Assembly: GCA_051294375.1 (NCBI GenBank)
Contig: JBJCIZ010000239.1
Location: 28,405-92,404, forward strand
Reading direction: 5' to 3'
DNA from: Paraspadella gotoi
Taxonomy: Eukaryota; Chaetognatha
Length of the DNA stretch: 64,000 nt
This document shows, one piece after another, positions 34,756 to 46,965 of the stretch. The translations under genes were made by a program, and so were the position numbers. The number at the start of each line of letters is the position of its first letter. The first letter of the stretch is position 1. Below the pieces are notes generated by a model. The model searched no databases and was not told the origin of the DNA. It worked only from the letters and a program-made list of their open reading frames with translations.

Positions 34756-34948
34756 ATGAGCCACGGTGAGCAACTTGCTACCTAATCTTTAAATAAAAAG
34801 ATTTGATTTCAATTCACGATGGAATGGGGGCGTTCTGCGAAAACAAGGCCAATGTTTCATTAGTAAAAAAACAAGGAACGGTTATTCCAAGGTGTTGCGC
34901 CGAATTACTTTTCTTTTACTTATCATGTCATTTGTTCCTTAAAGGTTT

Positions 34949-34973
34949 NNNNNNNNNNNNNNNNNNNNNNNNN
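34949..34973. other. Assembly gap of exactly 25 N
   Basis: It separates copy A from fragment D. The sequence right of it jumps back to the part of the locus seen at 28640 (A) and 41865 (B). Confidence 0.99.
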
Positions 34974-35037
34974 CGACGAGAGCTGACGAGGTTAATGTTT
35001 AGGAGAAATATGTTATGTTATTATGTTATTATGATAT

Positions 35038-35165
35038 GAAATTGGTACAACCAATATAAAAATTATCCATTCATTTAATAAACAAGCTATCTTGCCCCTG
35101 ACTTTGGACAGGCTTTGGTGGTTTAAGGCCTCCATCACTCTTACAAGATAATGACATAGCAGGTC
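35038..35165 (-). repeat. R1 copy, left arm
   Basis: GAAATTGGTACAACCAATAT starts it and ATGACATAGCAGG ends it. It sits between GTTATTAT and TTATATTATG, where copy A (28690-28720) lacks it. Confidence 0.8.
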
Positions 35166-35220
35166 ATATACTTTCATATGTTATATTATGTTATGTTATA
35201 TTATGTTAACAGCGTCATTG

Positions 35221-35508
35221 NNNNNNNNNNNNNNNNNNNNNNNNNNNNNNNNNNNNNNNNNNNNNNNNNNNNNNNNNNNNNNNNNNNNNNNNNNNNNNNN
35301 NNNNNNNNNNNNNNNNNNNNNNNNNNNNNNNNNNNNNNNNNNNNNNNNNNNNNNNNNNNNNNNNNNNNNNNNNNNNNNNNNNNNNNNNNNNNNNNNNNNN
35401 NNNNNNNNNNNNNNNNNNNNNNNNNNNNNNNNNNNNNNNNNNNNNNNNNNNNNNNNNNNNNNNNNNNNNNNNNNNNNNNNNNNNNNNNNNNNNNNNNNNN
35501 NNNNNNNN
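35221..35508. other. Assembly gap, 288 N
   Basis: Right after AACAGCGTCATTG. In copy B about 200 bp of unique sequence fills this position. Confidence 0.99.
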
Positions 35509-35942
35509 TAAGAGTGATGGAGGCCTTAAACCACCAAAGCCGGTCAAAAGTCAGGGTCGAAATAGCTCATTTATTAAACGAATGGACAATTTTTATATTG
35601 GTATCAACAATTTCATGGCATAGCATTGTCATAATGGAAAATAACGACGACGAGAAAGAGACGATCCGGATGACTACGACGATAGCCCGGCAGCCTGAGA
35701 TCGACGCAAAAAATTCCGATCACTCGAAGATTCGCTTTACTCCTTCAATCGCCAAAGTTTCTCTGAAATCGACTTTTCTCTTCTCTTTCTCTCCAGCCGC
35801 CGTCTCTAACCAACACGTCGCTTCCATACCTTTCACTAACCACCTCGCGCTATCCTTTTTTGCCCTATCCAACGAACCCAACTTTTTTCTATCCGCTCGA
35901 TTTACCCTGACTTATCCAAGTATTCAATGGATACTATCCATT

Positions 35943-36305
35943 AAGGCGGGCCAAAATTGAACACTTTTTATAACTTTTAATTCTCTCAAAAAAATTCCTT
36001 TTTTCCTTCTATTACTAAATCGATTTTCAATGCAACTTTTTGAATTAGTTCATTGGGTTGTTGCACTGAAGCTTTTAAATATTTATTAATATATAATAAA
36101 TGACAAAAATTTTTTTTTAAAAAATTAGTTTTTAAGAACGGATTCCTATAGAGCTCGAAAAGTTAAATGAAAGTTAGTACTATAATTTTTAAAAATTTTG
36201 ACAAGAAATTGGTTAAAAACAGAAAAAACGTTAAAAAATCATCATCATCATTGGCTAAATTTTGTAGTTTTTTAAAATTTTTATCAATAAAACAAAAAAA
36301 TTTTG
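35943..36305. mobile_element. Left part of foldback element (see 42733-43351)
   Basis: It starts TAAGGCGGGCCAAAATTGAA after TACTATCCAT and matches the left 60 percent of the element in copy B. It is cut by the D/B junction. Confidence 0.7.
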
Positions 36306-38159
36306 TCGTTTACGCACTTACGCTCTTGAAAAAAAAATCCATTTTTTGTACTTTAGGGAAGAGAAATTTTAACGATGGAGTAATGGCTTCATAGGGCGCT
36401 CTGGGCAAACATAAAGGGTCGGGTAAAACTGAGCCTGTCTATTGCACGCAGGGCTGGGTTATTATGAAGTCCATCGTTCTGTTCAGTGAGGCTGATAATA
36501 GAATAAAGCTGACACACAAAGTATTTTTGGAATCTTAGAATTGATGTACTACCTGCGGTCAATGATACAAAGACTCTTGGAAGCAAAGCCTTTACGTTTA
36601 AAAAGCTCTAAGATCATTTTAGTAGGGAGGAGGGGAATAAGCCGTTTATAGAGGCTAAGCTAAAGGAGAACAATTATAGTTAGTAGAGATGATCGACAGA
36701 TTTTATTGAGATAAGTTTTGCAGTTCTAGAAGAGTGCTCGCATTTAGTTTAATTGATTAAATATGTTGTAACTGTACATGTGGTAGAGAGCTACTTTTCA
36801 GCAAAAATATTATTCTGATGTTGTTAAAGATAAATTCTTTATTTTGGAGTTGGAGGTCTAATTGTCCAGACCAGTGTTAATCTGATTCTTGTGTATCAAA
36901 AACATTTTTTAAATTACATTAATATATTTTATTAATCGCTAGTCTATCAGAATTACGATTCTCTTTTGTCAACTTATCTATCCAAACTTCCTTAGGCTTT
37001 CACAGTGGGGACTGAGCCTGATTTCCCGCGCCTTTTAATTTGCGCTTTTACGAATCTATTGAGCGGCCCATATTTCAGTCCAAGAAGATCGCTTTCTATC
37101 TCCGAAGACGTGTAACGGCTCTTTCATATCACACAACGTGCAACGGTGGCGGGCTGGCTGGAGACAATTTTTCATTGCCTTTGTAAGTCGAATTATATCC
37201 GTTGTTGGATTCAGAAAAGACAAAAGGAAAGAACCTTTGGTCGGTCTGAACCGTGACATGAGACAAAATTTACGTGGTTGTTTAATTTTTCTAATATTTT
37301 GTTACATATTTAAAATTTAAAACTTGCTAATCTACTTCTCTATAGCGTCTGAGACTATTATATGTTAACAAATTAATCGAGGTGAATAGGTTTTAAAAAA
37401 TACGACATAATACGTAAAAAAAGTCAAGATGTGCTAACAGTATATCAGTTAATTATTCTAACTAATTATCGTACAGAGATTAGCTATTTTTTTAATTTGA
37501 ATGTTTGTAATGCTCTTTCCCGCTTATATTTTTTTGTCTCTACAGTAAAAGCCTCTAACTATTACACGTTTTCATCTCTCTCTCGGTCAGTCTCAGGTCC
37601 GTCATCTTCTCTGCTCTGCTCTCTCTACTCGTATCTCTCTCGTCTATGCATCTCTCTTCTCTCCTCTCTCCTCTCTCTCTTTCTTATACCGATAACCTGC
37701 TCTATGCTTTTTTGTCCCCACATCTCATTTGGCGCGGCGATCGTTTTCCGAGGATGACACGGTCCGTGGGTTCTGTCGCATTAGCGTACTCCGGCGCCCG
37801 TGTGAACTTATTTTCGGAGCGTTGATTGCGCCGGTAGTGGAAGTAGAGTAAGTATCGTCTAGCCTTTCGCATTTATTTCTAAAGATTATGTATGAGAATT
37901 GTTTTAAAAAGTTTAAAAGTTTTAATATCTTATAAAGTTTATATTAATTTATTGTAATCTAATCCGATTATCAAAAGACCAAGTCTTTCTAAACTGATTG
38001 GTTCAAATTTAAAATGTTTGAAATTTGTACACTTATTTTATATTTTTTTGTTCCCTCAATTTATATGTTTAGTATGCAATGAAATGGATGTCTGGACATC
38101 TCTTAATTAAGACTAAGTATTCAGTTTTAGGAATATATCTAGTTCAGAAATTAGCACAA

Positions 38160-39240
38160 CGATATAAGAATTATTCATTCATTCAATAAGATAAGCTATC
38201 TGTGCGCCTTGACTTTGGACTATGGGAGTAAAGGGGCATCTATTGTAAATAATGAATGAAATTGTACAGACCAATATAAAGAAGAATTATCCATGATCTC
38301 ATTTAATAAATAAGGTATACTTGCTCCTGACTTTGGCAGGCTTGGATTGGTTTAATGGCCTCCATTAACATCTTCACAAGAATAATTAAATAGCAGAGTC
38401 CCTGGCAAGCTTTCAGAATCAAGACTCTTTCACAGTCCTGTTTATTCAGTCGCAGAGTACCTGGCTTCCCTGAATCAAAATGAAGTGGAAAATATTTCAT
38501 AGCAATGTTGTCAATTGTGTCATGAAGACACTCTTAAGTATTAGAATTGGGGATTACTTATTGATACTCCCACATAGCATCAAAATAAAGGAGCTGAATT
38601 TTCATGAAAATTGGGTACAACCAATATAATAATTATCGCATTCATTTAATAAATAGCTAATCTTTGCCTCTGATATTTGGAGAACAAGGGCTTTGGCTGG
38701 TTTAAGGACGTCATTCAATCTAAAGATAATTACGATAAAGACAGATCTCCTTGCAAATAGCTTTCAATCAAGACTACTCTACAGTACTCTTTTATTCACT
38801 CCAGCCAGAGGTACCTGGGCTATCCTATCAATGAAGTGAATAATTTCAAAGAAGATGTTTAATTGTATGAAAAAGACACTCCTTATAAATATTATATCGG
38901 GAATACTTCATTGTACTACCGAACTGCATCAAAATACAAGGAGCTGGAGAATATTTATGAAATTGGCCCACACCATATAAAAATTATCCATATTATTATC
39001 AATAAGCAAGACTAGCTAAACCTTAGTCGAAGATTAAATATATGGTTTAGCATACTAAAAACCACACTACAAGAATCTGTAGCAGAGTCTTGACTTGAAA
39101 GCTTGCTGGTACCAACTATGTATTATATTGTAAGAGTGATGGAGGCCTTTGAACACACAAAAGACCTGTCGACCAATACAAGTCAGCTGGGCAAGATAGC
39201 TATATTGATATTAAACGAAATGATAATTTATTTTTATAAC
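38160..39240. repeat. R1 array: two tandem ~350-bp units between inverted arms
   Basis: Minus-oriented units start at about 38262 (GAAATTGTACAGACCAATAT) and 38613 (AAATTGGGTACAACCAATAT); a third start lies at about 38966, so the unit is about 350 bp. Each unit includes the R1 arm plus a further part: CTATCAATGAAGTG, ACACTCTTA, GATACTCCCA and CATCAAAATACAAGGAGCTG. A plus-oriented arm follows at 39060-39240. Copy A has only the outer arms. Confidence 0.75.
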
Positions 39241-39662
39241 AATTTCTACAAGACGAAGCTCCTGAAATTTTACATCTGACCCGTGAAGTGATTCTTAAGT
39301 CTTACACCCATTTTAACATTCAAGTCAAATTAAGAATGATTTCTTACATTTTCAATTTTTCCGAAAATTCAAGTCCGTTGGCTTAAGAACTTACTCACCA
39401 TTTTTCACTTCCCGTTGGTAAGTTCTCGCCTTCCCAATCTCATTTTCTTTTTTTTTTTCCTCCTTTTTCTCGGTCGAAGACGTCTTACACAACGATGATT
39501 TCATTTTCCGATTCGGCGTGTCGTCGTCGATCGTCATCGTCGTGTCGGTCGTCGTCGTCGCTTGATCTTGTTTTATGACGACGAATACATTCTCTTTCTT
39601 TCCTTCTTTGCTCCTTATATCTTCCGACTCAGTGCATTGTAATCATTACGCGAGACCAGAAC

Positions 39663-39666
39663 TAGA

Positions 39667-39730
<64 letters not shown>

Positions 39731-39910
39731 GAACGAGAGAGAGAGAGAAGAGAGAGAGAGAAGAGAGAGAGCAGAGATATAATGTGAGATGAATGTAAAG
39801 ATCGTGACGAGGTAACGGGCTAAAGGTGAGACGAAGAGACCTTTCTGGTAAAGCAGAGAGAGACGGAGGTAGAGGAGAGAGGAGAAGAGAGAGAGGAGAG
39901 AGAGAGGAGA
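39663..39910. repeat. (AG)n-rich tracts with an insert inverted relative to copy A
   Basis: (AG)n at 39667-39778 and 39855-39912. The insert (39779-39854; GGTAACGGGCTAAAGGTGAG) is the reverse complement of A 26870-26930. Confidence 0.85.
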
Positions 39911-41382
39911 GATGAACCTCTGTAGAGTCTGTACTAGAAGTGTCGAAAAAATGAAGTAAACGACATAATAGAAGTACATTAACTCGAGATGCTATTTTAT
40001 GAGAGGGAGAACAAGTAAGATGTTTAAGGAAATAGTCTACTAATGATAGAAATCAGAGCGAAATTAAAAGTTGGGGTTGCGAAACGAAAAGTGGATAAGT
40101 TTTTTAAAAAAAAAAAGGTAAACGGTTGAATAAAAAGATGGAGAGCGTTAGTGAACTTATCCAAAACAATTTAAAAACAAAACCGGGCGCCTCTTATTCC
40201 GAGAGCGCAAATTTCTGTTCCTATTATCCAAGACTTTAATTTCAACCTTAATATTTGACCTAAATATGTGCTTAAACATTTAAACAGAAAACCTAATCCT
40301 TAACGCCGAACTTCAAAACTTAATCTTCAAATTTAATTTCAATTAACTCAATTCTAACATTTGAACTTTCATTGTGGCATGCCTGGGGAAAATAAGAAAC
40401 GCCAAAAGTCGGTCCTTCCTTTCACTACCAACGAGTCTTTTTGAACGATGAGAGAATAAGATAAATATAACAAAGATACGAATATCTTTCCCTCATAACA
40501 GGAGTGAATGATTTTTGCAGCGACGCGCCAACAGAGTACCGACTCAGGCTCAAATCCTGGCAGAAAATAATCATAACGTTCCATTAAAAGATCACTATTA
40601 TGTGAGGAAGTCGAGAGCGAGAACTTGAAAGCAGTGAGTGAGCTTTACAAGCTTTCTGGAATGCCTTCTATAGGGGGCCGTTTGTGACGAGGCCCAAAGC
40701 AGATAAAGCGACAGGAAAAGTCGAGATTGAAGTAAAGACTATACAAATGACTATGAACAATGCATAGATAGACGACAAAGGCAACGGAGTCATGTCCAAA
40801 AAAAAAATCGGCGTCATTCTTTATTTCAGACTATCACCTATTCTTATATTAATTTAAAAAAAGAAAAAAAAAAAATTAAAGTGAATTAAAGCTCTTGAAA
40901 GATAATAAGTTTGGCATAAAATTTTATAAAAATTGGGCTAGTCATTTAGGAGCACTGAATTTGTTAAAAATAAAGTACTCCTACCGTAAGCTGATTATAT
41001 CATAATATTTCCTTTCCTTGGATTAAAAATGAAGTAAATTACACAGGACATCTGCGAATGATAACTTGGATAACTGAATATGCCCTAAATCCTATTGATA
41101 ATAATTTTAATGGAATTTAAATGAAATTTAAAGTTATATAAGTAGGCGTTTTTTTTTTTTGCGACAGGAGTGTACTTGATGGCAATGGCAAACGACAATG
41201 ACTGATAGCAAGACCAGGTAGCAATGATCAAGAGGAGGAATGACATAACTGTTAGCAAAAGCAAAGTATAGGTCTTGCCAAAGGCAACGACCTCTAACTC
41301 AAAAAAAAAAAAGAGCACAGTTTTGAGAATTAAGATAAAGAGATAAAAAGATTAAGAGCCCTCGCTTGACATCGACGGCGAC

Positions 41383-41537
41383 GCACGACGACGACGACGA
41401 CACGTCGGCCAGCGGCAGCGGGCCGCGGCAGCGGTGCTCAAGGGGTCGCCAGTCGGATTTTAAAGAGAAACAGTTTTTTTTTTCACTTAATCAAGTGACG
41501 AGTCACGAAGAACGTGGAGCCCAGAGAGATAGAGGAG

Positions 41538-41622
<85 letters not shown>

Positions 41623-41673
41623 TGGGTCGCTTATAACGAGAAAAGGGTTCCAAGAACCAATCAACCGAGTGTC
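41383..41673. other. GC-rich block and (AG)n that fill copy A's 10-N gap
   Basis: (GAC)n, then GGCAGCGG-rich DNA (41400-41455), then (AG)n at 41537-41622. Confidence 0.7.
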
Positions 41674-41924
41674 TTTCAATCGCGGAGATGCAAGCCTTTG
41701 AGATGACGCCAAAAACTATACGTCCAAAAAACTACGCAACGATGGACGCGACAAATACGCTCACAACTACGCCAACGATGTTATCGCGACCCCATCAGAC
41801 ACATATAGCTTCTTGCTAACATCGACAAAGATTGATTTACAAAAAAAGATGACAATACGACGAGAGCTGACGAGGTTAATGTTTAGGAGAAATATGTATA
41901 TGTTTTCATGTTATTAGATATGAA

Positions 41925-42400
41925 ATTGGTACAACCAATATAAAAATTATCCTTCATTTAATAAACAAGTTATCTTGCCCCTGACTTTGGAAGGCTTATG
42001 GTGGTTTAAGGCCTCATCACTCTTACAAGATAATGACATAGCAGTATATCTTGTATATGTTATATTATTGTTATGTTATATTATGTAACAGCAGCTCATT
42101 CGAAACACTAAAATTTCGATCCAATCTTAAGGGACTGGTCCTTTTATAAAATCGAAACATTCTTTGAAAATGATTACAATTCATTGATCCGGAAGCCAAG
42201 TACTCTAGGTGTAATATAACGAGAGTGTGAGAGATACTTGATTAAAGAAGCTTGACAGGGACACCGCCTATGTCATTATCTGTGTAAGAGTGATGGGGCA
42301 CTTAAACCACCAAAAGCCGGTCAAAGTCAGGGGTCGAAATAGCTCATTAATTAGAACGATATGGACAATTTTTTATATTGGATATCAACAATTTCATGGC
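41925..42400. mobile_element. R1 inverted pair (foldback-like), core 2
   Basis: Left arm 41925-42050 (minus) and right arm 42225-42400 (plus) enclose a core unrelated to that at 26056-26156. The core contains (TTATAT/GTTAT)n and GGGACTGGTCC. Same arms with different core suggests modular use of R1. Confidence 0.55.
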
Positions 42401-42732
42401 CATAGCATTTGTCATAATTGAAAATAAGCGACGACGAGAAAGAGACGATGCCGGGATGACTAACGACAGAGTCGGGCAGCCTGAGATCGACGACAAAAAT
42501 CTCCGATCACTCGGAAATTGCGTTTACTCTCCAAAGTCGCCAAAGTTTCTCTTGAAATCGAGACTTTTCTCTTTCTTTCTCTCCCGCCGCCGTCTCTAAC
42601 CACACGTCGCTTCGATACCTTTCACTAACCACCTCGCGCTAGTTTTTTGCCCTATCCAACGAACCCAACTATTTTTCTATCCGCTCGATTTACCCTGACT
42701 TATCGTCAAGTATTCAATGGTATACTATCCAT

Positions 42733-43351
42733 TAAGAGGCGGGCCAAAATTGAACACTTTATTAAACTTTTAATTCTCTCAAAAAAAATTCTTTTTCCTT
42801 CTATTACTAAATCGATTTTCAATGCAACTTTTGAATTAGTTCATTGGGTTGTTGCATCGAAGCTTTTAAATATTTATAATAATATTAATAAAATGACAAA
42901 AATTTTTTTTTAAAAAATTAGTTTTAAGAACGGATTCCTATAGAGCTCGAAAAGTTGAAAATGAAGTTAGTACTATAATTTTAAAAAATTTTGACAAGAA
43001 ATTGGTTAAAAACGAGAAAAAACGTTAAAAAAATCATCATGCATCATCAGCTAAAATTTTGTAGTTTTTTAAATTTTTTATCAATAAAAACAAAAAAATT
43101 TAAAAATTTGATTAATAAGTATAACCTTTAATCTAACTTTTAAAGCTCTATCAGAATCCATTAAAAAAAAATGTTGAAAAATTCCAAAAAATTTTTAACT
43201 ATATATAAGTAATAAAATAATCTTTAAATGCTTCGGTGCGCTTATTAATAAGATAATTTTTTACAAATTATTTTATTTTCATATTCTCTAACAGTCACTT
43301 TATCATTATTTATTTAGAGAGACATTCTAGTTTTCCAACCTGTTCCGCGCC
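42733..43351. mobile_element. Second foldback DNA transposon, non-autonomous, 9-10 bp target duplication
   Basis: Flanked by TACTATCCAT at 42723-42732 and 43352-43361. Copy A has the uninterrupted site TACTATCCATCC at about 29371. Ends are TAAGAGGCGGGCC and GTTCCGCGCC. The arms are imperfect inverses: GGATTCCTATAGAGCTCGAA (about 42933) matches the inverse of TTTAAAGCTCTATCAGAATC (about 43138), and GCATCGAAGCTTTTAAATAT (about 42855) matches the inverse of TTTAAATGCTTCGGTGC (about 43223). The interior is AT-rich and non-coding. A duplication of 9-10 bp would suit Mutator-like elements better than hAT; the class is uncertain. Confidence 0.7.
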
Positions 43352-44022
43352 TACTATCCATCCTTCATGACCATCATTGGCCATCTTATCGTATCCGCCA
43401 TTCTAATACACGCTCTTCCACCTATACCTCTCCTCCTTTCCTATCCTATTCAACTCTCCCCTACCTCCCCACTTTCCCCTAACAACCCTAACCTCCACCT
43501 TGTGGGCGTTCCCAACTCCGCCTTTAATCTGAGTTTTCGTCTTCCGCTATTCTCTTCGTTCCGACGACGACGGCCAACCAACCAAACAGACACGAACCAC
43601 CGACAACCAACCGAACCGAACCGCCGACCGACCGACCGACCGACCGACCGCGACGACCAGACCAACGACCGACACCGACCGACCGACCGACCGCACCGAG
43701 ACCGACCGAGCCGGACTTGGCCTAATCCCTATCTCTTGGCCATTCCCTAACCCTAATCCTTGGTCAATTCCCTAATCTAAATCTTGGCCTAAATCCTAAC
43801 TGGCCAATTCCCTAACCTAATCCTTGCGCAGTTCCTACTCTAATCCTTGCCTAATCCCATCCTTAGAAAGCCTAATCTAATCCTTGAACCCTAATCCCTA
43901 ATGCCTAATCCTTGACCTAATCAGCCCTGATCCAACTCCTTATCTTCCGGCATCATCCACTACTACTTGAGCCAACTTCGCCTCACCTAAATCCCTTGGC
44001 TAATTCCCAATCTAACCTCGGC

Positions 44023-44047
44023 NNNNNNNNNNNNNNNNNNNNNNNNN
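44023..44047. other. Assembly gap of exactly 25 N
   Basis: It lies inside the telomere-like satellite; noisy units on the left, clean units on the right. Confidence 0.99.
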
Positions 44048-44190
44048 CTAATCCCTAACCCTAATCCTTGGCCTAATCCCTAACCCTTGGCCTAATCCCT
44101 AACCCTAATCCTTGCCCTAATCTCTAACCCTAATCCATGGCCTAATCCCTAACCCTAATCCATGGCCTAATCCCTAACCCTAACCTCTTT
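44048..44190 (+). repeat. Clean 25-bp telomere-like satellite
   Basis: Regular CCTAATCCCTAACCCTAATC plus CTTGG/CATGG units, about 5-6 copies. It gives the true period of the noisy arrays at 29856-30315 and 43717-44022. Confidence 0.92.
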
Positions 44191-45439
44191 AATTTAAAGA
44201 ATTTAGAGAGAAAAAAATTTCGCCCGCGAATCTTTGCGACTTTTTTTTTCACAGAGAATCACAAATTGTGACAGCGGAATATCTCGGATTCAAAAAAAAA
44301 AATCATTTAAAGATTAAAAGACGTTTGCAAATAGAAATTTTTTTTTTAATATCAGCGCATGACGTAAATTAATATTAACACCATTGTTTACGGTTCACAT
44401 TTTCGTCAAGTTTTTTTTTCTCAATCGCTCCGATTCATCGCCATATATTTCTGTCACCTCACAATGCCACATTGTCATAATGTCATTATGTCTCTTCGTA
44501 TGATTACAAGAGCAGACGAATTCAACTTTCAAAAGTTTTGTCCCCCACTCTCTTTAATTAAGAAATTGTGTATTCAGCTTCAAGAATACGTCCACTTATA
44601 AATCCGTTTATTTTATCCGTCCATCCATCCGTCCATCCATCCATCCATCCTTCCATCCATCCATCCATCCATCCACTCCTCAATTTAATCACCACCTTTT
44701 TTCACTTTTATCACTGCCACTTCTCACTTTTATCACCGCCACTCCTAACTTTATATCATCGCATTTTCTCACTGACACACCTCACATTAATCACCGACTT
44801 TTCTCACTTCCAATTCTCACTTCTATCACCATCACTTCTCCCATCTCTATCACTTCCGATTCAAACTTTTATCACTATCATTTCTCCCATCTCTATCACC
44901 GCCAATCACTTTTATCACTATCACTTCCCCCAATCTCTCTCACCTCCTCTCCTCACATCTCTCACTGTACCTTCCCCCATCTCTCTCACTTCCTCTCTCC
45001 TTCGCTTCTATCACTATCACTTCCTCTCTCCTTCGCTTCTATCACTATCACTTCCTCACTCCTTCGCTTTTATCACTATCACTTCCTCTCTCCTTCGCTT
45101 CTATCACTATCACTTCCCCCCTATCACCGCCATTCTCCTTCGTCGTCCCACAACGACGGACGTCGATTCTTCTCATTCCTTCTGGCGCAAACGACGTCGA
45201 CGACGCCGCCGCAGCAGCCGCCGCGGCAGCCGTCGACCCACCCGTCCACCGCGTCCAGCGCCTTGTCGGCCCAGCGCCGCGGTCCGGCGCCGCCGCTGGA
45301 ATTCGGGCGTCGAAATTCGGCGCCGGCGCGATCGGCGACGATGAAGACGACGACGACGACGAAGACGACGACGCTGAGGAGCGTACATGCAGGGGAAATA
45401 CGCGGAGGCGACGTTCGGAGGCTGATGGGGGGGGAGGGT

Positions 45440-45586
45440 GGAGATGGAGAGACTTAGTGAATGGAGATGGATTGGAGAGAGAGAGAGAGAGAGAAGAGAG
45501 AGAGAAGAGAGAGAAGAGAGAGGAGAGAGAGAGAGAGAGAAATGAACGAATGGAATTGACATCAATCTAGTGAATGAAGAAAGAAT

Positions 45587-45638
<52 letters not shown>

Positions 45639-45797
45639 GAGATGAGAATGCACATCAAATCTAGTGAATGAAGAGATAGATTTGGAGAGAGAGAGAGAGA
45701 AAGAGAGAAGGAGAGAGAGAAGAGAGAAAGAGAGAGAGAGAGAGAGAATGATCGAATGGAAACAAGATCAAAATCTAGTGAATGGGATAAGAATGGA

Positions 45798-45829
<32 letters not shown>

Positions 45830-45901
45830 AGAGACGAAGAATAGAATCGAATGGAAGAGAACAATAAATCTAGTGAATGAAAGATAGATATTGGAGAGAG
45901 A

Positions 45902-45935
<34 letters not shown>

Positions 45936-45986
45936 ATGAAAACGAATGGAAAAAGACATCAAATCTAGTGAATGGAGATAGAATTG

Positions 45987-46029
<43 letters not shown>

Positions 46030-46427
46030 AGAGAGAGGAGAGAGAGAAAGTGACAAATGGAACGACGAATCAATCTAGTGAATGGAAGATAGAATTGGAG
46101 AGAAGAGAGGAGAGAGAGAGAGGAGAGAGAGAGAGAGAAGGGAGATAATGAACGAATGGAACGACATCAAATCTAGTGAATGAGATAGAATAATGAGGAG
46201 AAGAGAGAGAGAGAGAGAGAGAGAAGGAGAGAGATGAGAGAGAGAATGAACGAAATGGAATGACATCAAATTTATGTGAAAATGAAGGATAAGAATTGGA
46301 AGAGAGAGAAAGAGTAGAGAGAGAAGAGAGAGAGTGAGAGAGAGAGAGAGAGAGAGAGAAGAGAAGATAGAATCGAATGGAGAAACACTAACGACATCAA
46401 ATCTAATGAATGGAGATAGAATTGGAT

Positions 46428-46465
<38 letters not shown>

Positions 46466-46965
46466 GAGATAGAGAGAGATATAATGAACGATGGAACGAA
46501 AGCATCAATCTATGTTTGAAATGAAGATAGATTGGAGAGAGAGAGAGAGAGAGGAGATAGAGAAGAAGAGAGAGAGAATGAACGAATGGAAAGACGACTC
46601 AAATCTAGTGAATGGAGATAGAAATATCGGAGAGAAGAGAGAGAGGGAGGGAGAGACGACGAGAGAGAGAGAGAAGAGAGGGGAGAGTAAGAGAATGAAC
46701 AAATGGAAGAACAATCAAAATCTAGTGAAATGGAGATAGAATTTGGAGCAGAAAAGAGAGAGGACGAGAAGAGGAGAAGGAGGAGACGAGAAGAAGAGAG
46801 AGAATGAAATCAAATGGTAGAGCTATCAATCTAGTGAAATGGAGATAGAATTCTGGAGAGGAAAGAGAGAGAGAGAAGCGAGAGACGAGAGAGAGAGAGA
46901 GAGAGAGAGGAGCAGAGAGAGAGAGAGAGGAGAAGGAGAGAGAGAGAGAATGGAACGACATCAAA
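45440..46965 (+). repeat. Composite minisatellite, about 14 units
   Basis: Same module as 31595-32480. TCTAGTGAATG-like anchors lie near 45570, 45660, 45775, 45870, 45965, 46075, 46170, 46400, 46610 and 46720 among others. Confidence 0.9.

Larger units (their letters stand above)
24396..34780 (+). repeat. Locus copy A of a repeated ~10-14 kb block
   Basis: Copy A matches copy B (36306-50791) in the same order over its full length. Anchor pairs are 24463/36394 (GGCGCTCTGGG), 26365/39275, 28200/41145, 29530/43508, 30600/44460, 31340/45180, 32490/46960, 33150/49242, 34000/50090 and 34620/50675. The copies differ mainly by one-base indels, tandem-repeat length and a few larger blocks. The part from about 28.9 kb on is itself noisy relative to B in places. 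No gene is evident within it. Confidence 0.85.
34974..36305 (+). repeat. Locus fragment D
   Basis: 34974-35220 matches B 41860-42105, and 35509-36305 matches B 42287-43075. It then switches abruptly at about 36306 (shared TTACGCA) to sequence matching A from 24396. Includes a 288-N gap. Confidence 0.85.
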
